Assembly: GCF_010389155.1 (NCBI RefSeq)
Contig: NC_057768.1
Span: 17,543,664-17,607,663 of the forward strand
DNA: 64,000 nucleotides
Source of the DNA: Erigeron canadensis
Taxonomy: Eukaryota > Streptophyta > Magnoliopsida > Asterales > Asteraceae
Direction of reading: 5' to 3'
This document shows, in pieces, positions 37,201 through 47,418 of the stretch (within the stretch, counting starts at the first letter, position 1; every line of letters starts with the position of its first letter). Below the pieces are notes generated by a model that was not told where the DNA came from, ran no database searches, and saw nothing but the letters and a program-made list of their open reading frames with translations. The position numbers and the translations under genes were made by a program.

Positions 37201-40200
37201 TAGGTGCCTCTTCTTCAGCTGATGCCACATGATCAACAATTTCAGCCATAAAAGCATTGGCTGAGTTACCCGATTCATCTACAAAAGTACTCCAATCAAA
37301 CTTTTCAGCTTTTTCTTGCGCAACCAAAGCTTTAGATCCAGTAGAAGCCCCAGAAGTTTGATTTCCTGCAATTTGATTTGGTTTCGAGAAACTGTGGTTG
37401 CCTCTTGTTTCGGTCGATGACACTCTCTAGCAAAGTGACCGAATCCATTGCAGTTATAGCACTTAACCTTAGTTTTATCATACTTTACTTTTCCATTCGT
37501 CAAGTCTCTTCCAGTACGCCCCATAAATCTTCTAGCTCTACGAGCAACCATAGCCAATTGCCATTTGAGATCCATTTCTTCAAGATCATCAGGATCCAAT
37601 TGCTCATATTCTAGATCAGCCAACTCCGGGTCTATCACATTTCGAGAGATCAATGCCTCGTAAGAAGTCATGAAAGCAGCCAACAAACTAACATGACTTT
37701 CAGCGGATTTGACACTTGGGCATAGTCTTTAAAGTCCTTTGAGAACCTCCAACTAAATCTGATGAAACTTGATTCTTCTCGGTCGAAGCAGCAACAAAGC
37801 AATAACTATTCTCATCTCCTAACATCTCAGTTTGCTCAACAGAATTTGAAAAGAAAGCACTTGCTCTTGACCCAGATGATTCAACCGTATTTGGCTTCTT
37901 AGCTCGATAAATCTTCGGATTTTGTATGACATCCATTTGAGTTTCTCGTTTCTTAATATTCAACTCAAACCCCCTCAAATGCGCTATCACCGTATCAAGA
38001 GTCATCTGAGCATACGTAGGGTCACGTTTGATCAACACCGAATAAAAGTCCCATTGAGATGGTAAGGCATCTAGGAATTTCTCATTCTTTTCAACGGTCG
38101 TTAGAGTCACAGTATGATTTCTCATCTCCGTCATGAGATGGTAATACCTATTCACCAACTCATCAAGTGTCTCATTTTTCATCGCCTTGAAAACCAAGTG
38201 CTGAGCTTTCAGAAGTTCTTGTTTTCCCTTCTTCACTACGTCATCTACCTATTAGCCAAGGCATCCCAAAGTTCCTTTGACGTAAAGTATGATTCCTGCT
38301 CAAAAGTGTGCATAATGTCCTCAGGCAGACACATAGTAATACAACCATATGCCTTGTGTTCGGCCTCGAACATTCGTTTGTCGTCATCAGAAAATGCGGT
38401 CCATTTTGCCTTTTCTTTTACATCGGCAAAACTTACGGTTGCTTGATTAAAACCATCCTTTATGCAAATCAGCATACGAACATCTGTCCATCTTAGATAG
38501 TTTTCAAAACGAGTCTTCCATGATGGATATTCCTCAATCCTTAGCAATTTCGGAGGAGATGTGGATTTACCCACAACATGTTCCATCTCCATTAATCGAC
38601 TCAACAACTTTTGATCCATTCTTGAGATTAATGAAACCTAAAATTGCTCAAGTTTTTAGATCCAAAGATTGAATTACAGAAATTGAACCAAAACTTCAAG
38701 AAAGTTTTTCAAGTTCAAAGATCAAACAATTTCAGACCAAAAGTTAAGTAAGATTACAAGTTCAGAAGATCGTATGCAAGAACCAAAGATTATTCAAGCT
38801 TACAAGTTCAAAAACTTGATTAACAGAAACCAAACTTAAACTCAAGAGAGCCACAAGCTCGACCTCGACCTAGTCAAACTCGACATAGTCAAGCTCGAAT
38901 AATGTTCCCATAATCATTGAAAAGTAGACTCTTTTACGAATTCGTGGCCGCTTGAATCGTCAGAAACGGAGTTACGGTTTGAAAGTTATGGCCAAAACAA
39001 AATCGAACAACAAATATCGGAATCAAGTTGGTCTTGGTCGAGGTTGACTGGTCAAAGGTCAAGGTTGACTTGGTCAAAGGACGAGGTCGAGCTTGATAGG
39101 TGGAGCTCGAGTGGAGCGTGAGAGTCTTGACCGAAATGAAAACCTTGGAGAATCGAGTGTAAACAATCTTTGTCGAAATTTTAATCCCGAACCAATAGAA
39201 TACCACCGGTAGCTCTGATACCAATTGAAAGTCCCTTTGTCACCGGACCTAACGAGATTAAGTATCTAATGTATAAGTGCGGAAAATCTTATACACTAGC
39301 AATCAACAACACGAATACCAATATGAATAAACTGGAACTGTATATTACTTCGATAAATGCAATTACAAGTAAATACCAAGTCCCTAAACACGAAAATATA
39401 ATGACTAGAAGATTCACCTTAAACATAAGGTTTAATCTCTATTTATACTAAAACTAATGGACTAGACGGACCTCGAATTTCATGGACCGAGCCCAACTCA
39501 GAAGCCCATTCGAGCTTGACCGGGTCGGGCTCGACCAAGTCAAAGTGTTGACCAATTCAAGCTTGACCAAGTCAACATGTTGACCAATTCGAGGTTTGAC
39601 TTTATTATACGAAATACAATAACGTTTATTAAAAGTACATATTCGATAGGCTCAAGACAAAACTTCTATAATGATGTTGTCTTTGAAACTACAATTTTTT
39701 AATTACATCTAAGCTATTTATCGAAGGAACCCCCTTGTAAGTAGATTGCGCAATTTCTACCTCTTCACTTAAAAATGGGTCAATTAAATAATGTGCCAAA
39801 CTGGTAAACTTGAAAACTTGACTATAAAGGAAGCGAGCCAGATGGGATGAAAGGTTTGAACGTTATGTTAATTATATTCAAGTGCCTACAACCTCCTAAA
39901 TCTTTTGATTTTAAAATTTTAAAAAAATAACAGTCTTGTATTTTTTTTTGTAATTTAATAAATTAAATGTTAATATAAACTTTAAGAAAAGGATAATAAG
40001 CTGTTTGTTGATCAACAAAGCACAACCCAAATTGAACAGCACTAAAAGATCCCCTTGTTAACCATTTTGTAGTCAACTTGCGGGCTCGACCATTGTGCCA
40101 CCTCTACTTCATATCTTATCAAGATTAGTTGCCTGACAATGATCTTTTGTTTGTTTATTTTGATGTCTTGAATGTATAGCCTTGCAAGCTTCAGATCAAG

Positions 40201-40343
40201 TAAGGTTCCAAAACCTCTCGCAGACACTTGATTTCCATTATCAGGCACTAGCAAATGGTGTTGCTCAGCATGCTGATCAGAGAAGAGCTGAGATTGAGAA
40301 AGAGAAGTTAGAGAAGGCATCAGCTGCAGCAGCTGCCACGTGA
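22211..40343 (+). CDS. SAD2: Importin-beta family nuclear import receptor, IPO7/IPO8 type (SAD2-like)
   Basis: Exons joined by eye: 22211-22300, 22494-22629, 23549-23636, 23724-23873, 25263-25425, 25572-25756, 25836-26009, 26201-26346, 26675-26798, 26895-27075, 27186-27345, 27451-27492, 27568-27686, 27777-27975, 28500-28631, 28768-28871, 29294-29473, 29617-29756, 30198-30337, 30451-30602, 30731-30857, 40180-40343. All introns are GT-AG and every junction keeps frame, giving 1031 codons, close to plant SAD2 proteins (about 1040). The N-terminal importin-beta domain (residues ~23-100) includes [22 protein letters not shown] repeats follow, then a strongly acidic stretch near residues 890-970 (exons 20-21) and the conserved end [20 protein letters not shown]. 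Family role: RanGTP-dependent carrier of proteins into the nucleus; Arabidopsis SAD2 acts in stress/ABA signalling, MYB import and miRNA activity. The last intron is 9322 bp because of copia element D. The symbol is by homology; a close paralog exists in Arabidopsis. Confidence 0.95.
22676..23130. mobile_element. hAT-type MITE in importin intron 2
   Basis: A 455-bp element with termini CAATGTTTTAAA and TTTAAAACATTG and a perfect 8-bp target duplication CGTATAAG (22668-22675, 23131-23138), which is the hAT size. The interior is built of ACCGG/CCGGT phrases (ATACCGGCCGGTA) on both arms around an AT-rich centre. No coding. Confidence 0.9.
24440..24845. repeat. Foldback-like repeat in importin intron 4
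   Basis: A GTTTCGGTC/ACCGAAA-rich piece. The left part contains GTAGTT ... TTTCAGTG and the right part CACTGAAATTGACTAC, partly inverted. It resembles the ACCGG-type hAT MITE of intron 2 in style. No clean target duplication, so boundaries are approximate. Confidence 0.45.
31111..31584 (-). repeat. 3' LTR of element D
   Basis: 474 bp; the minus strand starts TGTTAGTGCATTTCCGGGTG at 31584 and ends GGGACTTTCA at 31111. It is nearly the same sequence as 39236-39681, with substitutions and small indels. It contains several TTCGAGCTTGACC-type repeats at 31390-31480. Confidence 0.92.
31585..31598 (-). promoter_or_regulatory. Polypurine tract of element D
   Basis: The minus strand reads AAGGGGGGAGTC directly before the LTR start TGTTAGTGC, the normal position of the plus-strand primer. 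Confidence 0.85.
31599..33398 (-). other. Element D 3' non-coding region
   Basis: About 1.8 kb between reverse transcriptase and the purine tract without credible coding. The expected RNase H is missing: the frame ends soon after CSRFQADPR at 33399. Two tandem copies of a roughly 140-bp unit containing AGTTTACAAGTTCAATATTC lie at about 33150-33270 and 33290-33400. They resemble the element's own leader at 38640-38780. The region also holds repeated GTTCACATAT/ACAATCAAGAGATAACCCAG units near 32880-33040 and the MITE at 32352. Confidence 0.6.
32352..32532. mobile_element. Small hAT-type MITE nested in element D
   Basis: 181 bp with ends CAAGGTTGTAAAT and ATTTACAACCATG and a perfect 8-bp target duplication GGTTTGAT (32344-32351, 32533-32540). 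A unit containing CGACCACCGATAAGCGATAT is repeated twice inside. It must have inserted after element D. Confidence 0.9.
33399..34360 (-). pseudogene. Element D reverse transcriptase
   Basis: The clean frame 34019-33399 encodes [20 protein letters not shown], the segment [18 protein letters not shown], the catalytic motif in [12 protein letters not shown], and [17 protein letters not shown]. Upstream, 34020-34360 carries the finger region ([22 protein letters not shown]) with stops and a frameshift. RNase H is lost right after the polymerase. This is copia pol, not a host gene, and cannot act without the missing parts. Confidence 0.88.
34364..35286 (-). pseudogene. Element D integrase, core truncated
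   Basis: 35286-34843 encodes the HHCC zinc module ([13 protein letters not shown] ... CVSCLKGKQ), the first catalytic Asp in [10 protein letters not shown], and [18 protein letters not shown]. The frame stops at [12 protein letters not shown]. The SDNGTEF and glutamate parts of the DDE core are absent, and a serine-rich C-terminal linker (34868-34452, [16 protein letters not shown]...) follows directly. The deletion junction is near 34850-34870. Integration activity is therefore lost. Confidence 0.85.
35290..36862 (-). pseudogene. Element D gag C-terminal extension with second zinc knuckle, and protease
   Basis: 36862-36128 is a coiled-coil and acidic gag extension (for example [20 protein letters not shown]). 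36041-35628 starts with a CCHC knuckle ([14 protein letters not shown]). The aspartic protease active site [13 protein letters not shown] is at about 35543-35581, in another frame. Several frameshifts separate these pieces. Two zinc knuckles and a long gag match what is known of Sireviruses. Confidence 0.78.
37043..38619 (-). pseudogene. Element D gag
   Basis: The start at 38619 gives [18 protein letters not shown], then [18 protein letters not shown], a copia gag N-terminus. A stop near 38245 and a restart at 38236 continue through the UBN2 region ([20 protein letters not shown]). A frame change near 37690 precedes the second part ([20 protein letters not shown]) and the CCHC knuckle [14 protein letters not shown] at about 37425-37466. 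A further frameshift joins 37423-37043. Nucleocapsid role by family; broken here. Confidence 0.85.
38620..39220 (-). other. Element D 5' leader
   Basis: About 600 bp between gag and the primer site, non-coding, rich in CGAGCTCGACC / GGTCAAGCTCGA-type repeats (38850-38900, 39025-39120). The part at 38640-38780 resembles 33150-33400 at the other end of the element. Confidence 0.65.
39221..39233 (-). promoter_or_regulatory. Primer-binding site of element D
   Basis: The minus strand reads TGGTATCAGAGCT, the copia initiator tRNA-Met primer site, two bases inside the 5' LTR. Confidence 0.92.
39236..39681 (-). repeat. 5' LTR of element D, outer end truncated
   Basis: It matches the left LTR over nearly its whole length. 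It stops at GATGTTGTC, where the left copy continues for about 20 more bases to its TGTTAGTGC terminus. It contains the TTCGAGCTTGACC repeats seen in the partner. Confidence 0.9.
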
Positions 40344-41332
40344 TGTATACACCTGTATTCAAATTTTGATTTGTGCCCTCAATTCTTTATAAATCCACAC
40401 TCGAGAACCCTTGAAGTCCCAGTCCTTGATGGTCTATGGAAACCACCATCAAAAGAATTTTTCGCTTGACAAGAGAGTTCAATAGATTTGCCTGGATTTT
40501 ATCATAGTGTGAGTTATGGATATCATTTGTGTGGTGAGTCTAGTCATTTGGCAAATCTATGGGAGATGAGGCCTGTGTTTTTCACGGTTTTTGATTAAGT
40601 GATGATAGTCTTAGTGTATACGGGTCAAAAAGCCCCAAGGAGGATTAAAAAATAGTACCCTTATGGGTAGGGTATGTCATGCATACAGAGTCCAATTTCA
40701 GTATTTGTTGATCATTCTTATGAGATTGTTGGTGCTATTAGAGCTTTTGATGAAGCGTTTTTTGGGAGCATTTTTTTTTATTTTGGTGACCATAAAATTG
40801 TTATATTATGGTTGGTCATGAGAATTTTATGGCTTGTACATTCACAGAATCACAGGGTCATCTTGTGCCTTTTTGTTCCTTGACAATATGTACACGAGAT
40901 AGATTTACACGAGTTTTGCTTTGGATATGCTTTTTGGTTTGTGACTTCAAACCTTTGTCTCGCTACTTTTTGCATTCGCACCACTACAATTTTCATCATC
41001 ACTAGTCACCATCACCACTACTCAGTACTCGCTAGTCAGTCAGTTGTAAAGATTAGTGTGTAAGCTGTGTTTCAATATGATCTGCAGGTGCATTAATCCT
41101 ATTGTTACAAACAATTTGCAAATCCAAGTTTGCTAAGGCCTATCCCAATGGGGCCTTTATTCACGTCTCTTCCACACCTCTTTTGTATAACCAACAATTT
41201 TTCTCTCCTCATCCAGCTCTTTCACATTCACTAACAATGATACCTTTTTCATACTTCTTTCACAACTTTTATATATTTTATTTTATATATACCCAAGATT
41301 AAATAAAACTATTTTTTTTCAAAGAATATATA
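40344..41332. other. Importin 3' UTR and downstream intergenic DNA
   Basis: No further coding. The first few hundred bases are probably 3' UTR, but no clear polyadenylation signal fixes its end. AT-rich, with no repeats recognised. Confidence 0.5.
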
Positions 41333-41800
41333 TCTATACTATATTATAAAGCAGATTTTCTTTAAATTTTCAACATTGAACTTGAAATTTTCAATATTGA
41401 TTTTAAGTATTTTCCTAAAATGTTTTTCCTATCTATTCTATATTTATCTAAAATAACTATAATACTCTTTTTCTCTCCTTAAATCTCAACCAATCATCTT
41501 TTTTCTCTTTCATCCATAAATCATTTATTCTTCCAATTCATTCAAAATCTTTTATCTCAAAAACCGTACATCGATAAATTATAAAATTTGTATGGATGTT
41601 CTTAAAATTTTATGCTCTTTCATTAGAGATTTTATTCGATATACCTTCGACAAATTTTTAAATCTGAGAGTGCAGCCTGTATGGCTAAGGCATTTGACTA
41701 TTATATTCTATGACATATCAACTCCTATAACCTATCATACTCTATGACCTAGGTATCACCCCACCATCTCACCGCTGCAACGCACGGGTACTTGCTCTAG
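41333..41800 (+). mobile_element. Non-autonomous Helitron, 468 bp
   Basis: Starts TCTATACTATATTATAAAGC after an A and ends GGGTACTTGCTCTAG before a T, the A|TC...CTAG|T signature of Helitrons. A CCGCTGCAACGCACGGG stretch, a degenerate terminal hairpin, precedes the end. There is no terminal inverted repeat or target duplication. Its interior (41500-41790) resembles 49055-49450. Confidence 0.75.
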
Positions 41801-43453
41801 TATTATATGAATTTAAAATATTATATGAAATTAAGCAAAAAGATATATAAGGTTTTAAGAATAATTCTTTTTTTAAATACTACTACAAGTATATTAAATA
41901 TAATGTTTTAGTTGTCAATGTCTTCTTCTTCATTGAAATCCTTGTAAACCCAAATATATACATATCGACATACTATACATATACATATAAATAAACCATG
42001 AAAAAAAAAGAAAACAATAAAATATAATAAGTGAAGCCTTCCCCTCCTCTCCTCTGTATTTCTTGTCAACCCACTTTGACCCCACCCGTCAACAAGGGAC
42101 ATCGACGAGATGCTCACAATAGATTCCTCATGTACGACCCCATCGACGGGGTGTGGATGAGACTATTGTAATTGGCCTAATTGACATGCATATAAAGTAG
42201 ATCAATCGTATTAGAATATGCTATCTCTTTCTTAATTCTCTCCATTTCTCGTTACCATGAGTTTGTAAAAGAAAAGAAAAGGATGATTAAAAGGATGGTT
42301 AAAGAGATTGTTGAGTTTGTGATTATAATTTTTTATTTTTACCGAAAAAAGTTAGTAATTAAAATGATTATTGTGTTAAACTTATAATCGAAAATAATCA
42401 TTAGAAGAGAATGAAAATGAAACCAAAGTAAAAGGAAGAGAGTTAGTATGGTTTCCCTAGATCATGTTTTCGAGAAAAGATTGTCACTTCATGGCTTTAG
42501 CTAAATGTAAAACAATAAAACTCAACAACATTCTCTTATCTTTTGCCGCCTTTGAACGAGCAAACTCGATTGTTGTGTTTTAATATTATCTTCCCTCAAA
42601 ACATTTTTGCTTCGTCCATGGGTTCTCAAGTTTTTTAAAAACGTTAAAGAATTGTAGGAAAAAGAAATGATATTCAGATTGAAAAGCCATTTTAGTTCGG
42701 GAAAATTGCATAAAAAAATATAACTTTGTTGATTTTAAATTTAAGGTATCTAACTTTATCTTGATCTATAAAAGGTATTTAACTTTCCAAAAAGTAAAGA
42801 TAAAACCTTTCTTGATATTTTTTTAGTTACTATTTTCATTACATTTTCATCCATGGAAAAACCACTAGAGGTGTTCAAAAATATTCTTATTCGATTTTTA
42901 TCCAAAAATTTGGATATCCAACTTCGAATATCAAACTTTTCGATTCATATTCGGATAATGAAATCCACTATCCGAAAATTCAAATATTAGACTTTATTGT
43001 ATTTTAAGTTTTAGGTATAATACCTTGTTGTTTTGGGACGGTTTATTTATTTATGTTGCGTCGGTGGTCGAAAATAAGAACGGTGGTTCCTAGGAATTAT
43101 AAACTCGTATATTCAAAATTTCTGATATATATATATATATATAATACTCAATATACTTAATTTTAAATATATTATATATATAATTCTCAATAAACTTAAT
43201 TTTCAATATTTAAAAATGGACGTAAAGTCTTAAATATTTTTGTAAGATAAGTTTAAATTGAGATGACAAATGGGTTTATCATACCTACACTTATATAAAA
43301 TTGCTCATGTTTTGTTAGAAAACTTACAATTTTTTCAAACGTAAAATTGGGATAAACGACATTATCCTTTTATGTATTTAATCTCAATTGCAAGGGAAAC
43401 TTATTTTAGAAAAACTCACATGTATGCGTTCCTGGAGCATCAAAATTTTTAAA
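41801..43453. other. AT-rich intergenic DNA
   Basis: No supported gene. There are short AT microsatellites (about 43125-43145) and low-complexity stretches. I see nothing else. Confidence 0.5.
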
Positions 43454-43978
43454 GGAGTTTTCTAACAAGTGCTTCATGGGCATTGGATAATTAGCATTTA
43501 ATAAGCTATGATTTTTTTCTTAAACCAATTTTTGCCCTTTACATCTTAATTTTCTTCTTTAATTCCTCCGTATAAATCTTCCAATAATACTAAACCAACC
43601 ACCTAAATTTCATCTTAAAAAAATAACAACCTTTGGATGAAAAATATTAATGAATATTGACCCTTAGATTGATATCCACCCCACCTTTCTTATTTAAATT
43701 TATTATCTACATATTAAATTTAAAGTCATATTTAATTTATATGTAAATTAAATGGCTGCACAACGTATAAACATTTTCTTGCTCATATTAATTGTTTCTT
43801 GCTCAGTTTATACAACCATTCTATAGACATTATTATTTGATTGTATTAGATTTTTTTAATTATTATAGGTTTTCAACAATTTTCTTTGTGTAACTAAATC
43901 GAAAGAATTGGCAGACATATAATTTTTTACCATTAAATCTATTCTTTACCATTAGATTTATACAAACTATACAAGAAA

Positions 43979-46433
43979 TCTATATATAATAGTCATAGGT
44001 ATATACAACATTTTACTATTGTGATATACATGTCGCAAAGTATGTCTCAATTCCTATATATTTGTAGAGGCTACAATATGCTAGATTACAATTATACTGC
44101 ACTTGTTATTGAGGATGTCTTTTTAATGAAGAAATCATGGTATTTTTAAAAGTATATCCGTCGTTTTTAGGTTTTTTTTTATTTTTTAATCTTTTAATAT
44201 TTCTTTTTGCTCCTAAATTGTGTAACTTTGTTAATTTTTTTATTTCATTTCTTACTTATATAACTATGTTACTCCATCTATTCTTATTTTTTATTCTATG
44301 TTACTCTGTATATTATTTATTAGCTTGATGAACAATGTTATGAGCTCACAATACCCTGTCCTTGATGTAACAATTTGTAAATTCAATTTCCTTATAGTTT
44401 TTCTTAAGTAATAGGAGATATTTTCTTATATTTTTGTTAAAATGTCTAGATAGTAATTTCTAATGGCAAATTAATCTTTGAAACCAAAACTAAAAAAACG
44501 AGATATGTCACCCGGTTGTTACTCTATGAAACATTACGCTTATGTATATGGTAGCATATAAGATTAAAAAAAAATTCAGACGTTTATTGTGTGCGATAAT
44601 ATGTAAAGTTTATAACAGGTTTTTAGGATCATTTTACACATCATTTAAATGTCATAAAAAATGTTAGTGATTTGTCATTGAATTGTGTGCATCTCATACA
44701 ACATAAAAATGAAAAAAAGCATAATACGTGATATATAAACCCTCAACACAATATATTCAAGTTTATATATTTTTTAAATCAAGTAAAACTCATACTTGCA
44801 AGATAAATAATTGTTGTAAAAATTTGTTAAAAGTAAATAATGCATCTTCGAAATTTAAAATTATAAAACTACAATATTATAGCGACAATATATTGAAATG
44901 AAAACTTACTTATTTAAGATAATTACATAATAAATGGATACATTTTAATACTAATAAATGAACTTTTTTTTAATTATGTTTAAATCATGCAATCATGTAA
45001 CAATAAATAAAATCAAAGAATAAAATATACAAAATATACTTTATATAATAACTCATCAACATAAGTTCAAATTTAATGAATAAAGCAAAAGCTGAATGGG
45101 TTAATTTCAAAAAATAAATAATCAATGCTAAAATGATTCGATATAATCGATATGTAATTAATATTCTAGATAATAACTTAAGTAAGTACGTGATTAAGTT
45201 TAAAATTTAAAATTTTTTATTTTTAAATAATAGATTTAACTTAGTATTTCCTTTGATTAATAGCACAAAATAATTAAAAAAATTTTTTTTAAATGACAAA
45301 TAAGCAAAAAACTTAATGACACTCAAAGACTTAACCCACATTAGCATAAATTAGGATTAAGATAGGATTAGTTGAGAAAAAGAATTAATTGTAAATTAAA
45401 TTAATATTATATAAAAGTTGCTAAGTACTAACACTAATTGGGTAGAAAATTTCAATTTTCTCAAATATAAAATAAAGAGTTATTGTATAAAAATATATAG
45501 TTATTAATTTCAAGGTTGCGGAAGTCGTTATGCGTTTCCAGGTCGGTCGACTAGTGAGTTGTGAGTACTCGGGTCTATGCGGTGAGTAATCGGGGGGTTA
45601 AAGTGGTCAAGTCGGTGAGTACTCGTAGTAATTGGCCGAATCGGGTCGCCTAGGCACCTACCTTGTAGCGAGTACTCAGAGAGTGCTCGACTCCACTCAA
45701 TGAGTTTTACAACAATTATTAATTTATATTTAAAAGTACATTAATTAATCAAGTAACAGATAATATATTTATATTTAGTTAGATAAAAATAACTGTCTTC
45801 TTACTATAAGAAAAAAGTATTAAAAAAACCAAAAAAAACACCTAAATCAAAATTATAGGTGACATGTAAAGATAATTGATATATAATCAAAAACATATTC
45901 TCACTTATTTATATAGAAAGAATATTTCATAATATAATTACTATTTTCTTCTAAACATTCTGGATATGACATTAAAAAAAATTTACCATATAATGATGAA
46001 GCTTTGCACGTAAACTAGAAAAGGAGATATTGACCATGTTCTAATTTCAACTCATATACTTACCTTTTATGTATGCTCAATTTTTTTTTTTTTCCGACTT
46101 TCTTTAGTATAATAATAAACAAAATAAAAGATGTCAACAAATATCTTATATCTCTGATAAACCATATAAACAACTCACAATGGTCTTAAAATTATACCTA
46201 GTTTTTCATGTTTTTTATTGTTTTAAACAATTTCATCTAACATTATCAATTATCGATTAAACAAATATTGCACTCAATAAAACATCTTTATTTAGCAAAA
46301 ATCAATTGTAAGTTATGTATATGCTTTATCATGCATCCACCTTGAAAATAAATCAATATTTTTAGAATTTTATTTTGTAAATTTTATTATATTTTATAAT
46401 GTTCCCCGCGTTTTACGCGGGTTCATAATCTAG
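43979..46433 (+). mobile_element. Helitron with strong 3' hairpin; 5' end tentative
   Basis: The 3' end is clear: the hairpin CCCGCGTTTTACGCGGG at about 46405-46421 is followed by TTCATAATCTAG and then T, typical of plant Helitrons. The start TCTATATATAATAG at 43979, preceded by A, is the best 5' candidate but is not proven. No Rep/helicase coding; about 2.45 kb of AT-rich sequence. Confidence 0.55.
45511..45717. mobile_element. hAT-type MITE, 207 bp
   Basis: Left end CAAGGTTGCGGAAGTCGTTA, right end a diverged complement ending TTTTACAACAATT, with an 8-bp duplication ATTAATTT (45503-45510, 45718-45725). The interior is rich in GAGTACTCG and CGAGTACTC and is markedly more GC-rich than its surroundings. 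Confidence 0.65.
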
Positions 46434-46942
46434 TGTCATATAAAATAAATACCTAGCATTAAGTTCTTTCCATTTCTCTTAGATATTGTTTGACCAAGTC
46501 ACGACCCACCCCTCTGTATCATTTTTTTTTTCTGTAAGGCACCATTCTCTGTTCCATATTCTTTGTTTTTTTTATATAATTCACAAGCTTATTAACATTT
46601 GTTATTTAAAAGATAAAATGCATCATTTATTTAAATAAAATACAAAAAACAGGCATTGTTATTAACAACACCAACATGAATAGTTTTATAATCGCAAACA
46701 AATAACATATAAAGGAATTGAGTAATAGTTTTAGAATTTCAAACAGTAAATTAATATGATTAACTCAAACAAACAAAATTTATAGTTACCTTTAGAATTT
46801 AAAGAAAAAAACTCTGTCAGAATATGTTGAGATAAACAATAATAAATAATTATTTATGATCCACTTACAAATGATATAAAAATTGGAGGCTGCAAATCGG
46901 TTTGTAAAAAGAATGAGATAATGTTTAGAGGGAATTTACTAA

Positions 46943-47163
46943 GAGGGTGTTTGGGATTACGATATAAAGTGATTATTTGGTTATTACGTTTGTAAAACGC
47001 AAATAATTTTAAAAAGTATTTGTGTGAAAAGTGATTATTTGCTCTGAAAACCCAGTTTTGGAGAAGCATGTACCTACATACTTTTTCAAAACGCAGTTTT
47101 AAAAACACATAATCTATTTTGAAAACACAAAATTTATTTTGTAAACGCAACCTCAAACACCCC
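46943..47163. mobile_element. Tourist/PIF-Harbinger-type MITE, 221 bp
   Basis: Ends GAGGGTGTTTGGGA and CCTCAAACACCCC are inverted repeats, and the flanking 3-bp duplication TAA (46940-46942, 47164-47166) fits Harbinger insertion. Non-coding. Confidence 0.75.
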
Positions 47164-47418
47164 TAAGTAATTATTTTATGGAGGGAATGTTAAATTATGA
47201 AGGGATGTATAAAACTTATAAATAATGAAAAGGGGGAGGAAATGATTCGGTCAATCAAAATATTGGAAGAAATTTATTATGTTAAATAAATTTAGAGTTA
47301 TTATACGGAGTAATTAAAAATGATTAAGAAGGAAAGGGCAAAATTGGTCTAGAAAAAAAGTCATAGCTTATTAAATGCTAATTATCCAATGCCCATGGGG
47401 CACTTGTTAGAAAACTCC

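Larger units (their letters stand above)
31111..39681 (-). mobile_element. Ty1/copia retrotransposon D (Sirevirus-like) inside the last importin intron
   Basis: Two LTRs (31111-31584 and 39236-39681) flank gag, protease, integrase and reverse transcriptase remnants on the minus strand, antisense to the importin gene. A primer site lies at 39221-39233 and a purine tract at about 31585-31598. The integrase core and RNase H are partly deleted, and several frames are shifted, so it is non-autonomous. The outer end of the right LTR lacks about 20 bases that the left LTR has, so no target duplication remains. A small hAT-type MITE (32352-32532) is nested in its 3' part. The many LTR differences indicate an old insertion. 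Confidence 0.93.
43454..47418. mobile_element. ~4-kb inverted-repeat element, probably MULE-type, with nested insertions
   Basis: The left end GGAGTTTTCTAACAAGTGC at 43454 is matched in reverse complement at 47418. The similarity continues inward for roughly 150-200 bp on each side (GGCATTGGATAATTAGCATT in both). No transposase is recognised. The flanking 9-mers ATTTTTAAA and ATACTAAAT do not match well, so the superfamily is uncertain. Inside lie a probable Helitron (43979-46433), a hAT-type MITE (45511-45717) and a Tourist-type MITE (46943-47163), so much of its present length is later insertion. Confidence 0.7.
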
